Below are positions 1 to 8,781 of a stretch of 29,997 nucleotides of DNA, piece after piece. The DNA is from Sporisorium sorghi. Its lineage: Eukaryota; Basidiomycota; Ustilaginomycetes; Ustilaginales; Ustilaginaceae. A model generated the notes under the pieces. That model ran no database searches. It saw only the letters and a program-made list of their open reading frames with translations, and was not told the origin of the DNA. Location of the stretch: contig JALCCG010000258.1 of the NCBI GenBank assembly GCA_023212695.1, forward strand, positions 1-29,997, written 5' to 3'. The first letter of the stretch is position 1, and each line of letters starts with the position of its first letter. The translations under genes were made by a program, and so were the position numbers.

Positions 1-67
1 CGCGTCACTGCCGTCTCTCGTGTCTTCTAGCCAAGTTTCATACAAACCCCCCCACCCCCTAAATTTA

Positions 68-114
<47 letters not shown>

Positions 115-332
115 GTTGTTCTTCAACGCGTGAACACGCGCGTAAACGACTCGGAATTCGAGTCTGGTGACTTTTTGACTCAGCCATTCGAAAAAAGGAG
201 CCGCAAAGTTTACGTAAAGCAGAGCGTTGGGTCTAACATTTATACGATTTTCCCCCGGCTCTGGCTCTCTACGACGATGCCTTCCTCACAAGCAGCGATC
301 CGATCAAACAAAGCTGTAACGAGATACGCATT
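1..332. other. Intergenic start of window, no gene seen
   Basis: This stretch lies downstream of the minus-strand CREG-like gene, which ends at 333. It has a C-rich run just before a long A tract at 69-112. Short open frames exist but none has recognisable protein features. I see no RNA gene. Confidence 0.6.
69..112. repeat. Poly(A) tract, 44 nt
   Basis: An uninterrupted run of 44 A, preceded by a C-rich stretch. It may be a simple homopolymer, the 3' tail of an old retroposed copy, or an assembly effect. No flanking target duplication is visible. Confidence 0.95.
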
Positions 333-1205
333 TCACTGAAAGACGAGTTCGGGAGCAGGAGTCTCGAGCTGGCGGCCTTCATCAGCGTGTCGAGAGGATG
401 ACAATGCCGACAAGCGATGCTCCTTCCACGCCGTATTCCATTCGTCGCTGCTGAACCAGCCGATGTAGTGCTCGTCTCCGAATCCGCCTACCCAGTAGAC
501 CTTGTTGACGCTGAATTGCGCCCAGAAAGGGATGTGTGGCGACTCGGTCGCATTGGGCGCCCAGTGACTCGCATCCGGATGGTGATCGAGGTAGCAGCTC
601 AGCGCTTTCTCGGCCAGGTCAGGGTGTTGAGTTACATTGAGAATGTCAAAGTGGCCAAAGAGGGTGACGCGCGGCTTGGAAGGCATGCCTCGTCGCCAAG
701 AAGGTCGCTTCTTTTGCCAGTGACTCGAGTCGTGCTTGGAAGTATGGCGTGGATCCGGAACAGCGGGGTTCGTGTTGGACGCTATGCTGACCGTGGCGTT
801 CTTGGTCTCGCTGTTGAGCACGTTCCTCCAGGTCTGCGAGACGGTCAGCCCGAGGTAGAGGAGCGAGCTCGACCTATCATTGCATGGCGCAAAGTATTCG
901 GGGCCTGACATGACGCTGCCAGCCAAGTCGGCTATTGGGTGGTTTGCTGGATACTTGGTCGATAAGGTAGAGACACCAAAGTGTTGCGGGTCATGGACCA
1001 GCTTGACTGCTTGCTCCAGGGCTGTCAGTCGAGGGAGAGGACATCAGTCTTGACGATCTTTCTTGGTTCGCTCGACAGCAAGAGCCGTTAACCACTTACC
1101 TTCACTCTTTGTCTCCCAAGCATGCCCTCCAAGACTGCACAGAGCAAGCAGAATTGTCGCAGCTCTGAGACACCAGTCTCGCTGTCTGGACAGCATGGTT
1201 TGCAT
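333..1205 (-). CDS. Secreted CREG-like protein (PNPOx-type split barrel)
   Basis: Two-exon gene. Exon 1 runs 1205 to 1100; the intron is 1099-1022 (donor GTAAGT, acceptor CAG, 78 nt); exon 2 runs 1021 to 333 and ends in TGA. The spliced product is 264 aa. The start is ATG at 1205; a second ATG at 1196 would also keep the signal peptide. Residues 1-29 have a basic start and a hydrophobic core (AATILLALCSLGG), a secretion signal. The mature part has the pattern of CREG/pyridoxamine-phosphate-oxidase-like proteins: RVTLFGHF, then CYLDHHPDASHWAP, then FWAQFSVNKVYWVGGFGDEH near the C-terminus. Family members are secreted or vacuolar/lysosomal glycoproteins with a flavin-reductase-like fold that often lack enzyme activity; N-x-S/T sites are present here. 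Function in fungi is not settled. It is transcribed divergently from the UBR7-type gene. Confidence 0.85.
1022..1099 (-). other. Spliceosomal intron of the CREG-like gene
   Basis: Donor GTAAGT follows a GAA-G codon split; acceptor CAG lies before CCTGGAGC. Removal joins the signal-peptide exon to the barrel domain in frame and adds residues (HDPQHFGVSTLSTKYP) typical of the start of this family's domain. Confidence 0.85.
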
Positions 1206-1826
1206 CGATTTGAGTTTCTTGATGGATGAATGCTGGTGGACCAGAACACACAAGTGAGTTTGGTGGTGTCAAGCGAGAAGCAAAGCAACAAGTGGAAAAA
1301 AGGGAGCGATCCCACCTTCATCTGATAAGGTCGACGCACAACTCGCTTTCCACATCGTCATTTTCAAGATCCGCAGAACGGTCAGGCGCATGTCAGGAGC
1401 CTCTCTTCTCTTTTGAGCTCGACTTCAGGGTCCAAGCAAGTCCCACGGGCGAGCAGACACGCGACTGCAGCCCGACATTTTGACCCTCGTTCTTCGACAA
1501 GGCTGTCCTCGGTTCCAAATCCACTCGTTGCACTTGATCGACTGCTGTTTGAGGCTATCCTCAGTAGCGTCGTTGACAATGAAAAGCTGCTGAGAACAAC
1601 ATTAGGCTGCCTCGAGGCGCTCTGTAAGTGTGTTGATCTTGAATCGTGAGGTGAAGATCGTGGCGCGTGCGCGCGCATTCGCGTTAAATTCGCCTGTCAG
1701 ACGACACGCTTCCAAAGTCCAACTTTGGCTGCAGAGGCGACTTTTCCTTCTCCTGCCTCCCCAACACCAACTCACTTCTTGACCTCTTGATACCACAGAC
1801 GCGAGTCTTTCATCTGGACAGCAAGT
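1206..1826. promoter_or_regulatory. Shared divergent promoter region
   Basis: About 620 nt separate the start codons of the minus-strand CREG-like gene and the plus-strand UBR7-type gene, so both promoters must lie here. CT-rich stretches near 1740-1790 probably belong to the UBR7-type leader. No clear TATA box is seen and no specific regulator site can be named. Confidence 0.5.
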
Positions 1827-3617
1827 ATGAGCGAAGACAACAAGGCGCCTGCTCTCCCCTCTGCATCAACGGTACAGGCCGCGTCGTCGACCGCGTCAGG
1901 CACAGCAGCACATCTGCCCGATCCGTCGCTGCCCGCGCCGAATCTGGGCGAGGATGAAGTCGGTTTCACCGCAGCCGACCTGATCGCTCAACAGTCACGC
2001 TTGGAGGCACAGGCCAATGAAGCGATCCCGTTCCAGTTCGACACGTGCACGCACGAGCGAGGCTACATCCGACAGCCTGTCTACGCGTGCAAGACGTGCG
2101 GCGGTGGAGGTGTCTGCGCCGGCTGCAGTGTATCGTGCCACGCCGAGCACGAGCTGGTCGAGCTGTTCAACAAGCGCAAGTTCCGCTGCGACTGCGGCAC
2201 GCCCAACCTGTATCGCCAACACGAACCTAACCGTGCTGTACGATGCACTCGACTCACCGTGCAGCTCGAATACCCGCAAGGTGCCAAGCCGTGCAGCTTG
2301 CGCAAGCCAGGCTTCAGTCCGCAGAATGACGGCAATGCGTATAATCACAACTTTGACGGAGGCTTTTGCTACTGCGAACGCGGAAAGACGTACGATCCGG
2401 AGAAGGAGGACGAGACCATGTTCCAGTGCATCGTTTGCGAAGAGTGGCTGCACGAGAGCTGTACCTCGTTGCGTCCGAGCGTAGCGAAGCGGCCAGCACC
2501 AGACAGCGGTTCATCGACGCAGGCTGTAACTGCACCGGAAGTGGAAGCACCTCTGATCGACCACGACCTGTTCGACCTGATGATCTGCGACGCGTGCGTT
2601 CGCAAGCCAAACAACGACATCCTTCGACGCTACGCCGGTGCCAAAGGCTGGATGGTGCTTGCGCCGAGTCAGGACGTAGCCGATGTCAAGGAGCACGACT
2701 CGATCGCAAAGATTCAGGTGCCGACGCAAGAAGAGCTGCAAGAGGCTGGTGGGCCATACCATGACGGGCGTAGCTGGCAGATCTTTGGACTGGCGATGGA
2801 GCCGGATAGGACGCTGACGCAGACCGAGGTCAGCGCTGCCACAGATGGAGCACTGCTGTCTTCGGTCGCCGAGCTGGCTCGATCTACCATGGCAACAGCC
2901 TCGGAGATGATGGGAGGGTCTTCGACAGCGGCGGAGGGCGCCCCCGCAAAACGTGAGAACGATGACTCGCAAGTGGAAAGCGCAGAACGACGAGAGGGCA
3001 AGCGGCGTGCGGAAGACGAGTCTGGTGGTGCCGATGCGGGAGAGAACGAGACGAAGCGGGTCAAAGTGGAGCACGAAGGCACGTCGGATGCTGATGTGCG
3101 GCCTGTGGCAAGCTCAAGCGCCTCGACAGATGCTGTCAGCAAAGACGCAGGCTGCACGCTGCCCGATGCGCTGAGCGTCGTCGCCACGCTGCCGGAGTCC
3201 AAAGTAGACGAATGGACACCAGCGTTGAGCGAGCCAACATCAACGCAGCAGCATCGATACGACATCTTCCTCAGTGAAGACTTCCGCGATCGCATCTGCC
3301 GGTGCGCAGCCTGTCTTGCTCGATGGACCCACCTCCCGCATGTCCTGGACGCCGAAGAGACGTACGCGCCACCCTCCGACCCGCAAGCGTCAGTGCGCGA
3401 CGACGATGCGGCGTCGATCACGTCGTCGACGTACGACTTGGGCATGGCAGCGCTACGCTCCATGCCGCGAGAAAAGATGATCAACTCGTTGCACGCCTAC
3501 AGCAAGTTCAGGGATGCATTGTGGGAGCATCTCAAGCCGTTTGCGGGGACGGGTAAGGTGGTGCGCGAGGAAGACGTGCGTGCGTTTTTCCAAAAGAAGC
3601 TCAATGCCGAGCAGTGA
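1827..3617 (+). CDS. UBR7/Mlo2-type protein: UBR-box plus PHD finger
   Basis: A 596-aa single-exon gene. Residues about 72-180 form a UBR-box (N-recognin type zinc fold): CTHERGYIRQPVYACKTC, then CAGCSVSCHAEHELVELF, then FRCDCG. Residues about 181-258 form a PHD-like finger: CYC, CIVCEEWLHESC, and CDAC as the final pair. A Ser/Glu-rich linker (about 340-460) carries basic nuclear-localisation-like stretches (KRREGKRR-like, ETKRVKVEHE). The C-terminal part has the FRDRICRCAACLARW segment seen in UBR7/Mlo2 proteins. Family knowledge: UBR7 is a chromatin-linked protein reported as a histone H2B ubiquitin ligase acting through its PHD finger; fission yeast Mlo2 affects mitosis. Catalytic activity here is inferred from family only. 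The order UBR-box, PHD, C-terminal Cys motif is that of the family, and nothing appears broken. Confidence 0.9.
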   Translation: MSEDNKAPALPSASTVQAASSTASGTAAHLPDPSLPAPNLGEDEVGFTAADLIAQQSRLEAQANEAIPFQFDTCTHERGYIRQPVYACKTCGGGGVCAGCSVSCHAEHELVELFNKRKFRCDCGTPNLYRQHEPNRAVRCTRLTVQLEYPQGAKPCSLRKPGFSPQNDGNAYNHNFDGGFCYCERGKTYDPEKEDETMFQCIVCEEWLHESCTSLRPSVAKRPAPDSGSSTQAVTAPEVEAPLIDHDLFDLMICDACVRKPNNDILRRYAGAKGWMVLAPSQDVADVKEHDSIAKIQVPTQEELQEAGGPYHDGRSWQIFGLAMEPDRTLTQTEVSAATDGALLSSVAELARSTMATASEMMGGSSTAAEGAPAKRENDDSQVESAERREGKRRAEDESGGADAGENETKRVKVEHEGTSDADVRPVASSSASTDAVSKDAGCTLPDALSVVATLPESKVDEWTPALSEPTSTQQHRYDIFLSEDFRDRICRCAACLARWTHLPHVLDAEETYAPPSDPQASVRDDDAASITSSTYDLGMAALRSMPREKMINSLHAYSKFRDALWEHLKPFAGTGKVVREEDVRAFFQKKLNAEQ

Positions 3618-4649
3618 AGGTGCAATTGTGCGATTAGTCTAGACGAATGGCAGCTTGACGACGATGGTACGACGATGTAGCAGAGCAGGTTGTGATTGAG
3701 TGTGACCTTCCAAAGGGAGCGTCGCGTGTGCTTACTGTAGACCCGCCCGCTCGCCTCCTGTTGCACCTCCGCGGAAATCTCAAACGGGCATCGGATATTC
3801 GCAACTCTAAGCTTGTCGAAACTGCCTTGGTGGCGTGCCCACTCGTGACAGCGGACCCTGTCTGCCGTCTTTCTTTGTCTCGTGGCAAGCTGTCCAGCCA
3901 GCTGTGGCAGTCAAGAGCAAAGCAAAGCAAGGCTGGACCCTTGTCGTTCACACACCACGAGGAGAGGCTGTCAAAGACGTTCCAAGAAGAAAAAGGCTTT
4001 GCGTCGGCCCGATCTTTCAGCTGAGTTTGTGTGCACGGCAGATCCCAACCGTGCAGACCGTGCAGCTGCGTCTTTGCGAGACTACAAATTCGAATCCGAG
4101 TTGATTGCAAGATTGAATTTGTGAATACAGAATCACGCGCTTAGGAGTGTGAAGTGAGGTCTTACGCTCAGCTGCAAAGTCGACAAACCGGAGCGGAGGA
4201 GGAAAAAAAAAAAGCTGCGCAATGACTGTGCTGCACTGCTGCAGCTCCACTCGGCGTGTGTGTACCAGCCACGGGTTGTTTATTTTTTTATTTTTTTTTG
4301 GTCTTTTTTGTTGGTTGGTGTGGCTGTCTCTGACAAATTGTGTCGAACGTGGCCGCCGTGTTGCTGCAGCCGGATGCCAAAATCCGAGACGAGGCAAAAG
4401 GCGCCCCGTGGCGATGCGGAATTGTCTCTGAGCCTCTTTGTCACGCTCAAGCTGTGCTGAAAATATCCTCGCTCGTTCCTTAGCATGCTTCTCGGTTGCG
4501 TATCATCTGCATCTGCAGTCACTAGCTTTGAATCAAGTACAGTAGCCTCGGGAAGCGAGTCTCCGAAGAAACAACAAGCAAATGCAAAGAGATGGACATG
4601 CAGAGGGTTCAATGGACGTGCTCCTGCTGATTGCTGCTCGCCGCTAACA
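3618..4649. other. Intergenic region, no gene supported
   Basis: Between the UBR7-type gene and the left end of the transposon. It contains A/T-rich runs near 4203-4213 and 4278-4313 and scattered short open frames on both strands without domain, signal peptide or coding-like composition. The first part is presumably the 3' UTR of the UBR7-type gene. Confidence 0.5.
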
Positions 4650-4701
4650 TGGTTGGTGTACTTATGGGACAGGTGTACTTGTGGGCCACGTCGGCGAAAA
4701 C
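4650..4701 (+). repeat. Left terminal inverted repeat of Fot1/pogo-type element
   Basis: Begins TGGTTGGTGTACTTATGGGA and ends GGCGAAAAC. It matches 6927-6978 in inverted orientation with a single G/A difference. Confidence 0.85.
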
Positions 4702-4851
4702 AGCTGCTGAGATTTTCCAAAATCCATAGGCTGTTTCAGCTGTTGAGGAAATTTGAAAATTTGCAACTCCACACCAGTACATGTCACCTCTGCATGCTCA
4801 CCAACAACCTTCCTTGACCCTACATTGAACACATTTACAACACTGCAAAAG

Positions 4852-6701
4852 ATGGCATCTCCTTCACCCTCTACTTCACCTCAGAAGTGCAGCAAAGCCC
4901 ATCACATCTTCACAGCAGCAAACACTGCCAGCAATGAGGCCAGAATCCAGACAGCCATTCAGGAGCTTCAAGCAGGATCTTTTGGCAGCGCCAGGAAGGC
5001 AGCTGTGCATACAATGTATCCAAGTCAACCCTGACTCGCCACATGCAAGGATTGACCCCAAAGAAGGATGCACACTCGAAGCAGCAGACCTTGTTGCCTG
5101 CCGTAGAGACAGCTCTTGTCACACACATAAGCACCTGCGCCTGTGGTGGCTTCCCGCTCACTCCAGCTGACATTCATGCATATGCCATGTACCTGGCAAG
5201 GAAGCAGAGTAATGAGGATAAGCACCTTGGTCAGAGCTGGTTGAAGAGCTTCATGATCCACCCAAATCTCAAGTCCACCCTTTCTCACTGTGTCCAGAAT
5301 GCTTGTCTGAAAGCAGTGCAGCCAGACAATGTCTGCAAGTTTGTTGACTGACTCAAGGAGGTTGTCAACAAATTCAACATCAAGTCTGACATGATCTTCA
5401 ACATGGACAAGACTGGCTTCATGTTTGGCATTGGGGTCAAGCATCAAGTCATCATCGAAAAAGGGCAGTCTCGCTTCAAGGGTATGCCAGGCAACAGACA
5501 AAGTGCTACAGTCATCAAGTGCATCGGCTCTGGAGGGCAGGTTTTGCCCCCGCTCATCATCAACAGTGGAAAGATCCACACCTTTGGCGAGTTCAGCCGC
5601 ATGCAATCAATTGGAAACAAGTGGCAGTTTGCAAAGACTGCCAATGGATGGACAAGCAACAGTCTCACCATCATGTGGCTTGAGCGCATCTTTGATCCAC
5701 ACAGCAAGCCAGCAAGAGGCCGAGAAAAGGAATGGTGAGTCCTCCTCATTGATGGCCATGGCTCACATGTCTCCAGCGACTTCCTTGATGCCTGCTGGCT
5801 CCAAAAGATTGTTCGGGTGTGCTTCCCACCTCATGTCACACATGTGATGCAGCCTCTCGATGTTGCTGTCTTTGGTCCCCTTGCTCAAGCATACACATCA
5901 CAAGTCAACTCCATTGGTCTCACCACTGACACTATCGGCCGAGTTCAATTTGTGGAGCTCTATGCAAAGGGACACAGCAAGGTCTTGACATCGGCAAAAG
6001 CAAAGCAGGCCTTCACTGACACTGGTCTCAGTGTTTCACCCAATGCCAACTGGATCCTTGCTAGAGCATTTGGTCATGGCTTTGTCAATGACACAAGCGA
6101 TGCAGAATCAGCAACACCAGAGCCTGCTTTGGCAGCAGAGCAGACAACTCCAAGGAAGGTTGAGGCCTTCATCAAGATGCTCGATATGTTTGAAAATGTC
6201 AAAGACAAGCAAGACCAGGCTCATCTCAAGCACAAGCTCATCAATGCATTCCAGGGGTCTTCTGCAGAGCACAACCTCTTGCAGCAACAGGAAGAAAACA
6301 GGAAAGCATTGAAGAAGGCATCTCACCACAAACCCAAGCCTGGAGACCAGATGGTGCTTTCAAAGGATGGGATGATTACCATGGCACAGGCCAGAGAAAG
6401 GATCAAAGAGCTGCAGTCGAAGGCAGACGTCTTGCAGGCTGCAGCAGACAGGCGAGAGAGAGAACAAGCAGCTGCAGGTATCATGTCACTTGGCAACAAT
6501 CTGCTTGTTGAAGACCCAACACAGCAGGATCAGCAGTTGTCGCAGCCAATGGTGGAGCCTGACTGTCCTTGTGATGACCAGCTGTTCTGCAACAACACAG
6601 ATCAGTTGCAGGTTGTGGGGCCATCATCAAGGCCCGACCCTGGCTTCCTCGACCCTGCCCTCAGTCTTGACACTCAGCAGCCTTTCAACTGGCCATTGTA
6701 G
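4852..6701 (+). pseudogene. Broken Fot1/pogo-type transposase (HTH + DDE_1)
   Basis: The start is ATG at 4852. The first part (to about 5005) is read in one frame; a one-base loss near 5003-5010 moves the rest into the next frame, where VSKSTLTRHMQG marks a psq-type helix-turn-helix. Two in-frame TGA stops follow, at 5349-5351 and 5736-5738. The catalytic triad is intact: Asp in FNMDKTGF (codon at 5406), Asp in LIDGHGSH (5751) and Asp in MQPLDVAVFGPL (5859), with 35 residues between the second and third (DD35D). The C-terminal part is charged and Gln-rich. Both stops sit where CGA (Arg) would restore the reading, so each is a single CpG-to-TpG change. The element therefore cannot make its own transposase; it could only move if helped by another copy. 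Confidence 0.85.
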
Positions 6702-6926
6702 TAACCAGCAGCTTTATAATTCATGTCGACATATGTATATCAAGGTTTGTGGTGTTGTTGAAGCAGGAGCAGCTCTGAAAAAGAAGTAACTCCAAAAAAA
6801 TGTACTGGTGTGGAGTTGCAAATTTTTGAATTTCCTCAATGGCTGAAACAGTTGAAGGTGGCCACACCTCGTACTCGGTTTTGGCAGGGGATTTTGGCAG
6901 GGAAATTGGAGTACCAGGCATGGCCA

Positions 6927-6978
6927 GTTTTCGCCGACGTGGCCCACAAGTACATCTGTCCCATAAGTACACCAACCA
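6927..6978 (-). repeat. Right terminal inverted repeat of Fot1/pogo-type element
   Basis: Reverse complement of the left end at 4650-4701 with one mismatch. It is followed within five bases by the palindrome-rich element starting at 6983, so two repeats abut here. Confidence 0.85.
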
Positions 6979-7178
6979 CATTTGTTGGATTCACTATGCA
7001 AAATCAGACTTTCATCTCATACTTGAGTACATCACTCTGCGAAGCCCAACACTCAGCGGTGAGTGTTGGAACCAATCAGAAGGTCTCAAGATGCGATGCT
7101 CAGTCCTCGGAGAAATTCCTCCAAATTTTCCCACTTCGAATAATGCAAAGTCACATTCTTATTGGCTCAGGTTTGAGT

Positions 7179-7204
7179 CTCAACACTCAGCACTGAGTGT
7201 TGAG
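7179..7204. repeat. 26-nt palindrome (family type copy)
   Basis: Perfect 12-nt arms CTCAACACTCAG and CTGAGTGTTGAG around a CA centre. Other copies: 7046-7069, 7417-7438, 7461-7478, 7671-7694, 7868-7887, 18349-18372, 18480-18509 and 18617-18640. The shared core is ACACTCA...TGAGTGT. Confidence 0.9.
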
Positions 7205-7579
7205 TACCCTTGAATGGCTACAAACACTTGGTGACGGGAACCAACACCCAATGGACCAATGGCAAACCTCCCAGGGAAACTTTCACACCCGGATGAAGCC
7301 AAGTCGAGTCACCTTGGTCCGTCAAACTCAGAGATAGCACTTGGACCTGGGAGAGCTGAACCAATCAGAGAGCATGGAAGCTCACAAGTGGCATTGCGGA
7401 CACCCTCGAAGGGGAGCAACACTCAGCACTGAGTGTTGGCTTTCCGCTGATAGACTTTGAACACTCAGTACTGAGTGTGGCACTTCATCAGAGCACGATG
7501 GATACTCAGCGAGGGAACATGGGAACTATGCTACAGTTGGCACATCCTCATAGCAGAGGATGGCCAACTCATTCACATG

Positions 7580-7587
7580 TATATAAG
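7580..7587 (+). promoter_or_regulatory. TATA-like box inside repeat
   Basis: TATATAAG lies 11 nt downstream of an imperfect hairpin (7535-7569, arms AGTTGGC...GAGGATGGCCAACT with one bulged base). No recognisable gene follows. It may be a relic promoter of the element. Transcription is unproven. Confidence 0.3.
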
Positions 7588-7965
7588 GACCCAAGAACGC
7601 ACAAAGATGAGAGAGAAATACCATCAAATCACTAACTTATCCGACCAATCCCAAGATCACTGAGTGACTCTCAACACTCAGCACTGAGTGTTGAAACTCA
7701 ACAGCTGTATTCAAAGCTTCCAGCCACTACACTATATTCATTACTCAATATTATCCTACCGTGACTGACACCCCGACATTGCAGTCTGGATCATTCACAC
7801 ATGGGACTCTGGAACATCACAACACTCTCCCAAGATCACAACTTAGGAATCACAGCACTGAGTCTAAACACTCAGCGCTGAGTGTTGTAAGTCATATCTG
7901 CATACTGAAAAACTGACACCGACTTCTGTACATGAGTTGACGAGTTAGCTTTATTTTCTTATAAT

Positions 7966-8084
7966 GTTAACGTGTATCACGTAGATGTGGAATTCACGTA
8001 GGTGTGGAATTGAGGCCCAGATTTTGCAAGTCCCCCTCAATTCCACACCTACGTGAATTCCACATCTATGTGATACACGTTAAC
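7966..8084. mobile_element. Hairpin MITE-like element with 50-bp arms
   Basis: Left arm 7966-8015 and right arm 8035-8084 are inverted copies with one mismatch; the loop is 19 nt. Each arm contains two tandem 17-bp units (CACGTAGATGTGGAATT then CACGTAGGTGTGGAATT). Weaker inverted similarity may continue outside to about 7944 and 8103. Related end motifs occur at 15176-15208 and 22442-22470. The structure fits a short non-autonomous DNA transposon; no coding capacity. Confidence 0.75.
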
Positions 8085-8781
8085 TTACTGCAAAATTAGC
8101 TGCTGACGGAGATTTTTCTAGTTCCGAGTGTGCCTTTTTTTTTTGCCCCTCTCTCTGTCTCTGTCTCTCTGTCTCTGTCTCTGACCAATTTCTCGTGACA
8201 CTCGGTCTGTGAGTGAATGTGCACCGCGACAAAGACACGTTTTTTTCATGGATTGAGCTTGGCTGAGGCTTACTTTCGACTCGACTGGACGTGCTTCTCA
8301 TCTCTTTCCTCTCTTCACCATCGTCATCCACGCTCCACCATCACAGCGTGTCTCTTCTCTACCTATACTCAGCGATCACTTGGACGTTGCGTGACGTTAC
8401 GATCTCACGTTCGGTGACAATCTTCAAGCAGCAGCCGTGGCTGACTCGCCCAACATAAGGGAGATCTCAGGCGCCATTCATTCGATGCAAGCAACGCTGC
8501 AACCCATTCTCTCTTGACGACCAAACGGCATCACTCCAGCAGCTGCACGCTCTTGATTCTCGCTCGTTGGCACATATACGCACTTCATTTACCAAGGCGC
8601 TGACTGGGTGGACGCCAGCAATCAACATTTCATTTCCTTCCAACCTTGTTGTGCATTCGACCCACCGCGACTTGAGATTCCCCCACGCAGGGCGACCGAC
8701 CCCTTCTGGCCAACACTCGGCTGCACGTCAACCCGCAAGTGAGCACGCCGCGACTCGCCGTCGCCACCTCGGCTGCCCACC
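8085..8781 (+). promoter_or_regulatory. Upstream region and leader of the flippase gene
   Basis: Non-coding stretch with a T run at 8135-8144, a CTCTGT microsatellite at about 8146-8183 and CT-rich sequence, common in leaders of this kind of genome. No precise promoter element can be assigned. Confidence 0.45.

Larger units (their letters stand above)
4650..6978 (+). mobile_element. Fot1/pogo-type (Tc1-mariner superfamily) DNA transposon, inactive
   Basis: The ends are inverted repeats: 4650-4701 matches the reverse complement of 6927-6978 over 52 bp with one mismatch. A second, subterminal inverted pair lies at 4731-4781 and 6801-6851 (about 51 bp, few mismatches). Between them is a decayed transposase with a DDE_1-type DD35D layout, as in the fungal Fot1/Pot2 group. 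The interior is strongly CpG-poor next to the host genes. A TA target duplication, expected for this superfamily, is not evident at the chosen ends, so the outer limit may be off by a few bases or the flanks have changed. Confidence 0.85.
6983..7887. repeat. Palindrome-rich repeat, long copy of the foldback family
   Basis: Positions 6983-7204 are nearly identical to the right arm of the foldback at 18286-18704 (reverse complement), with a few differences that are mostly C/T transitions. From 7205 the sequence is unrelated but keeps the same palindrome, which occurs at 7046, 7179, 7417, 7461, 7671 and 7868. No protein-coding frame is convincing. A TATA-like box lies at 7580. The right-hand limit is uncertain; 7887 is the end of the last palindrome. 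Confidence 0.6.

Noticed and set aside
2953..3484. Several open frames on both strands within the UBR7-type gene
   Set aside because: They lie in the low-complexity Ser/Glu linker of the real gene and have no independent support.
4075..4100. tRNA-like T-loop (ATTCGAATCC)
   Set aside because: No matching acceptor, D or anticodon stems around it. No tRNA was found elsewhere either.
6810..7213. Open frames giving the same peptides as frames at 18470-18690
   Set aside because: The shared peptides come from the duplicated foldback arm and include translated palindromes; they are repeat sequence, not a protein family.
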